A DNA stretch of 64,000 bases from positions 1,646,501-1,710,500 of the forward strand of contig NZ_CP018153.1 of assembly GCF_001889005.1 (NCBI RefSeq). The letters are read 5' to 3'. The notes under the pieces were generated by a model that saw only the letters and a program-made list of their open reading frames with translations, did not search any database and had not been told where the DNA came from. Both the position numbers and the translations under genes were made by a program. Shown here one piece after another: positions 63,306 to 64,000 of this stretch; positions within the stretch are counted from its first letter, which is position 1; every line of letters begins with the position of its first letter. This DNA comes from Christiangramia salexigens. Lineage in GTDB: Bacteria; Bacteroidota; Bacteroidia; Flavobacteriales; Flavobacteriaceae.

Positions 63306-64000
63306 ATGACAGGGGACATTATCATAACCATCATTATCATCCTGGCAGCTGTTGTAGTTTTTGCCACAGAAGTAATATCGATAGACCTTGCAGCATTATT
63401 AATAATGGTTAGTCTAATCATTACCGGAGTGATCACCCCGGAACAAGGCGTGGAAGGCTTCAGCAATAATGCCACGATTACTGTGGCTTTCATGTTTATT
63501 CTCAGTGCAGCCCTGTTAAAAACCGGCGCCTTACAGGGAGTCGCCCATAAACTTTCGAGGATATTCCGGTATAATTTCAACACGGGGATGATCCTTATGA
63601 TGTGCCTTATTGCCGTCATTTCAGCCTTTATAAATAATACTCCTGTAGTAGCAGTTTTTATCCCCGTTGTTTTAAAAATTGCGGATAATTCAGGGCAAAG
63701 CGCCTCCAAAATGCTGATTCCCTTATCATTTGCTTCTATTTTAGGCGGCACCTGTACCCTTATTGGAACCTCAACGAATATTCTGGTTAGCGGGATCGCC
63801 GTAAAAGAAGGCGAAATGCCTATTCCCATGTTCCTGATGGCACCGCTAGGCGTAATTCTGCTGGTTACCGGAATACTTTATATGGTCTTTTTCGGCATCA
63901 GGATATTACCCAATAGAAAGACAGAGAAGGATCTGAAATCTAAATTCGGGGTATGGAAGTATTTAACTGAAATCGAATTGCTGGATGACGCACCTTCAGT
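63306..64000 (+). CDS. SLC13/DASS family anion permease, N-terminal part (cut by window)
   Basis: At least 231 residues, open at the window end. Hydrophobic helices begin at once (GDIIITIIIILAAVVVFATEVISI). The signature motifs are AVISAFINNTPVVAVFIPVV and GGTCTLIGTSTNILVSGI, the paired SNT-type motifs of SLC13 transporters. In full-length relatives TrkA-C domains follow. It carries sulfate, dicarboxylate or a related anion; near sulfate assimilation genes sulfate is attractive, but this is inference. Confidence 0.88.
   Translation, partial: MTGDIIITIIIILAAVVVFATEVISIDLAALLIMVSLIITGVITPEQGVEGFSNNATITVAFMFILSAALLKTGALQGVAHKLSRIFRYNFNTGMILMMCLIAVISAFINNTPVVAVFIPVVLKIADNSGQSASKMLIPLSFASILGGTCTLIGTSTNILVSGIAVKEGEMPIPMFLMAPLGVILLVTGILYMVFFGIRILPNRKTEKDLKSKFGVWKYLTEIELLDDAPS

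Noticed and set aside
63284..63829. 181-codon minus-strand frame at the right end
   Set aside because: It is antisense to the SLC13 transporter, whose motifs are clear on the plus strand, and its protein sequence is repetitive and unlike known families.

Overview
The window looks like chromosomal DNA of a marine flavobacterium (Bacteroidota, Flavobacteriaceae; a Gramella/Christiangramia-like genome would fit, but the species cannot be proven from sequence alone). The signs are low GC, SusC/SusD pairs, a GldA gliding-motility ABC subunit, a methionine synthase split into two genes, and promoters of the Bacteroidota type (TTG or TTTG about 18-21 bp before TAnnTTTG). No rRNA operon, CRISPR array, prophage or insertion sequence was seen.

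Region 1 (31-1037): a tRNA-Arg, a YqeY-like protein, and a decayed secreted-protein relic. Region 2 (1038-18239): a polysaccharide utilization locus on the minus strand, read from right to left. It holds a membrane-anchored LuxR-type sensor/regulator, SusC, SusD, a surface lipoprotein with two LamG-like domains, two GH144-like enzymes, an esterase, a GH43-like enzyme and a GH3 beta-glucosidase. GH144 plus GH3 suggests beta-1,2-glucan as the substrate. A second relic, an internally deleted sulfatase, lies at the other edge (18307-18874). Region 3 (18926-21592): a radical SAM DNA modification/repair gene and its usual partner behind a perfect 16-bp inverted repeat, then two paralogous small lipoproteins.

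Region 4 (21636-32130): minus-strand housekeeping genes (polyprenyl synthase, RlmN, QueA, AroA, MazG-like, two DUF3857 proteins, Dtd, RsgA). Region 5 (32927-37067): a phenylalanine/tyrosine operon (pheA, aminotransferase, tyrA, DAHP synthase-chorismate mutase). In front of it is a complete attenuator: a 25-residue leader peptide with seven aromatic codons in a row, a terminator touching the first gene, and mutually exclusive pairing segments. Region 6 (37202-39955): gldA, a DUF2807 lipoprotein and a PagL-like deacylase.

Region 7 (40017-59275) is a sulfur/methionine supercluster and the most striking part of the window. Read right to left it contains two tandem Met/Cys-rich leader peptides, each with its own terminator, before metY-metX-metZ-rrf2. 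Next come a promoter with a candidate Rrf2 operator, a DUF2061 gene and cysH-cysD-cysN, then a third Cys/Met leader-peptide attenuator between cysN and a sulfite reductase, cobA, siroheme synthase and a ferredoxin-NADP reductase. An OsmC gene and a SAM-I riboswitch before split metH and metF follow. On the plus strand metK is preceded by a SAM-II riboswitch. Sulfate reduction, homocysteine synthesis, methylation and SAM synthesis thus appear to be controlled step by step by different cis-acting RNAs that sense charged tRNA or SAM.

Region 8 (59388-64000): an acyl-CoA dehydrogenase with an unusual N-terminal extension, a 2-hydroxyacid dehydrogenase, a universal stress protein, a TTG-started threonine/serine dehydratase, and the first part of an SLC13-type transporter cut by the window end.
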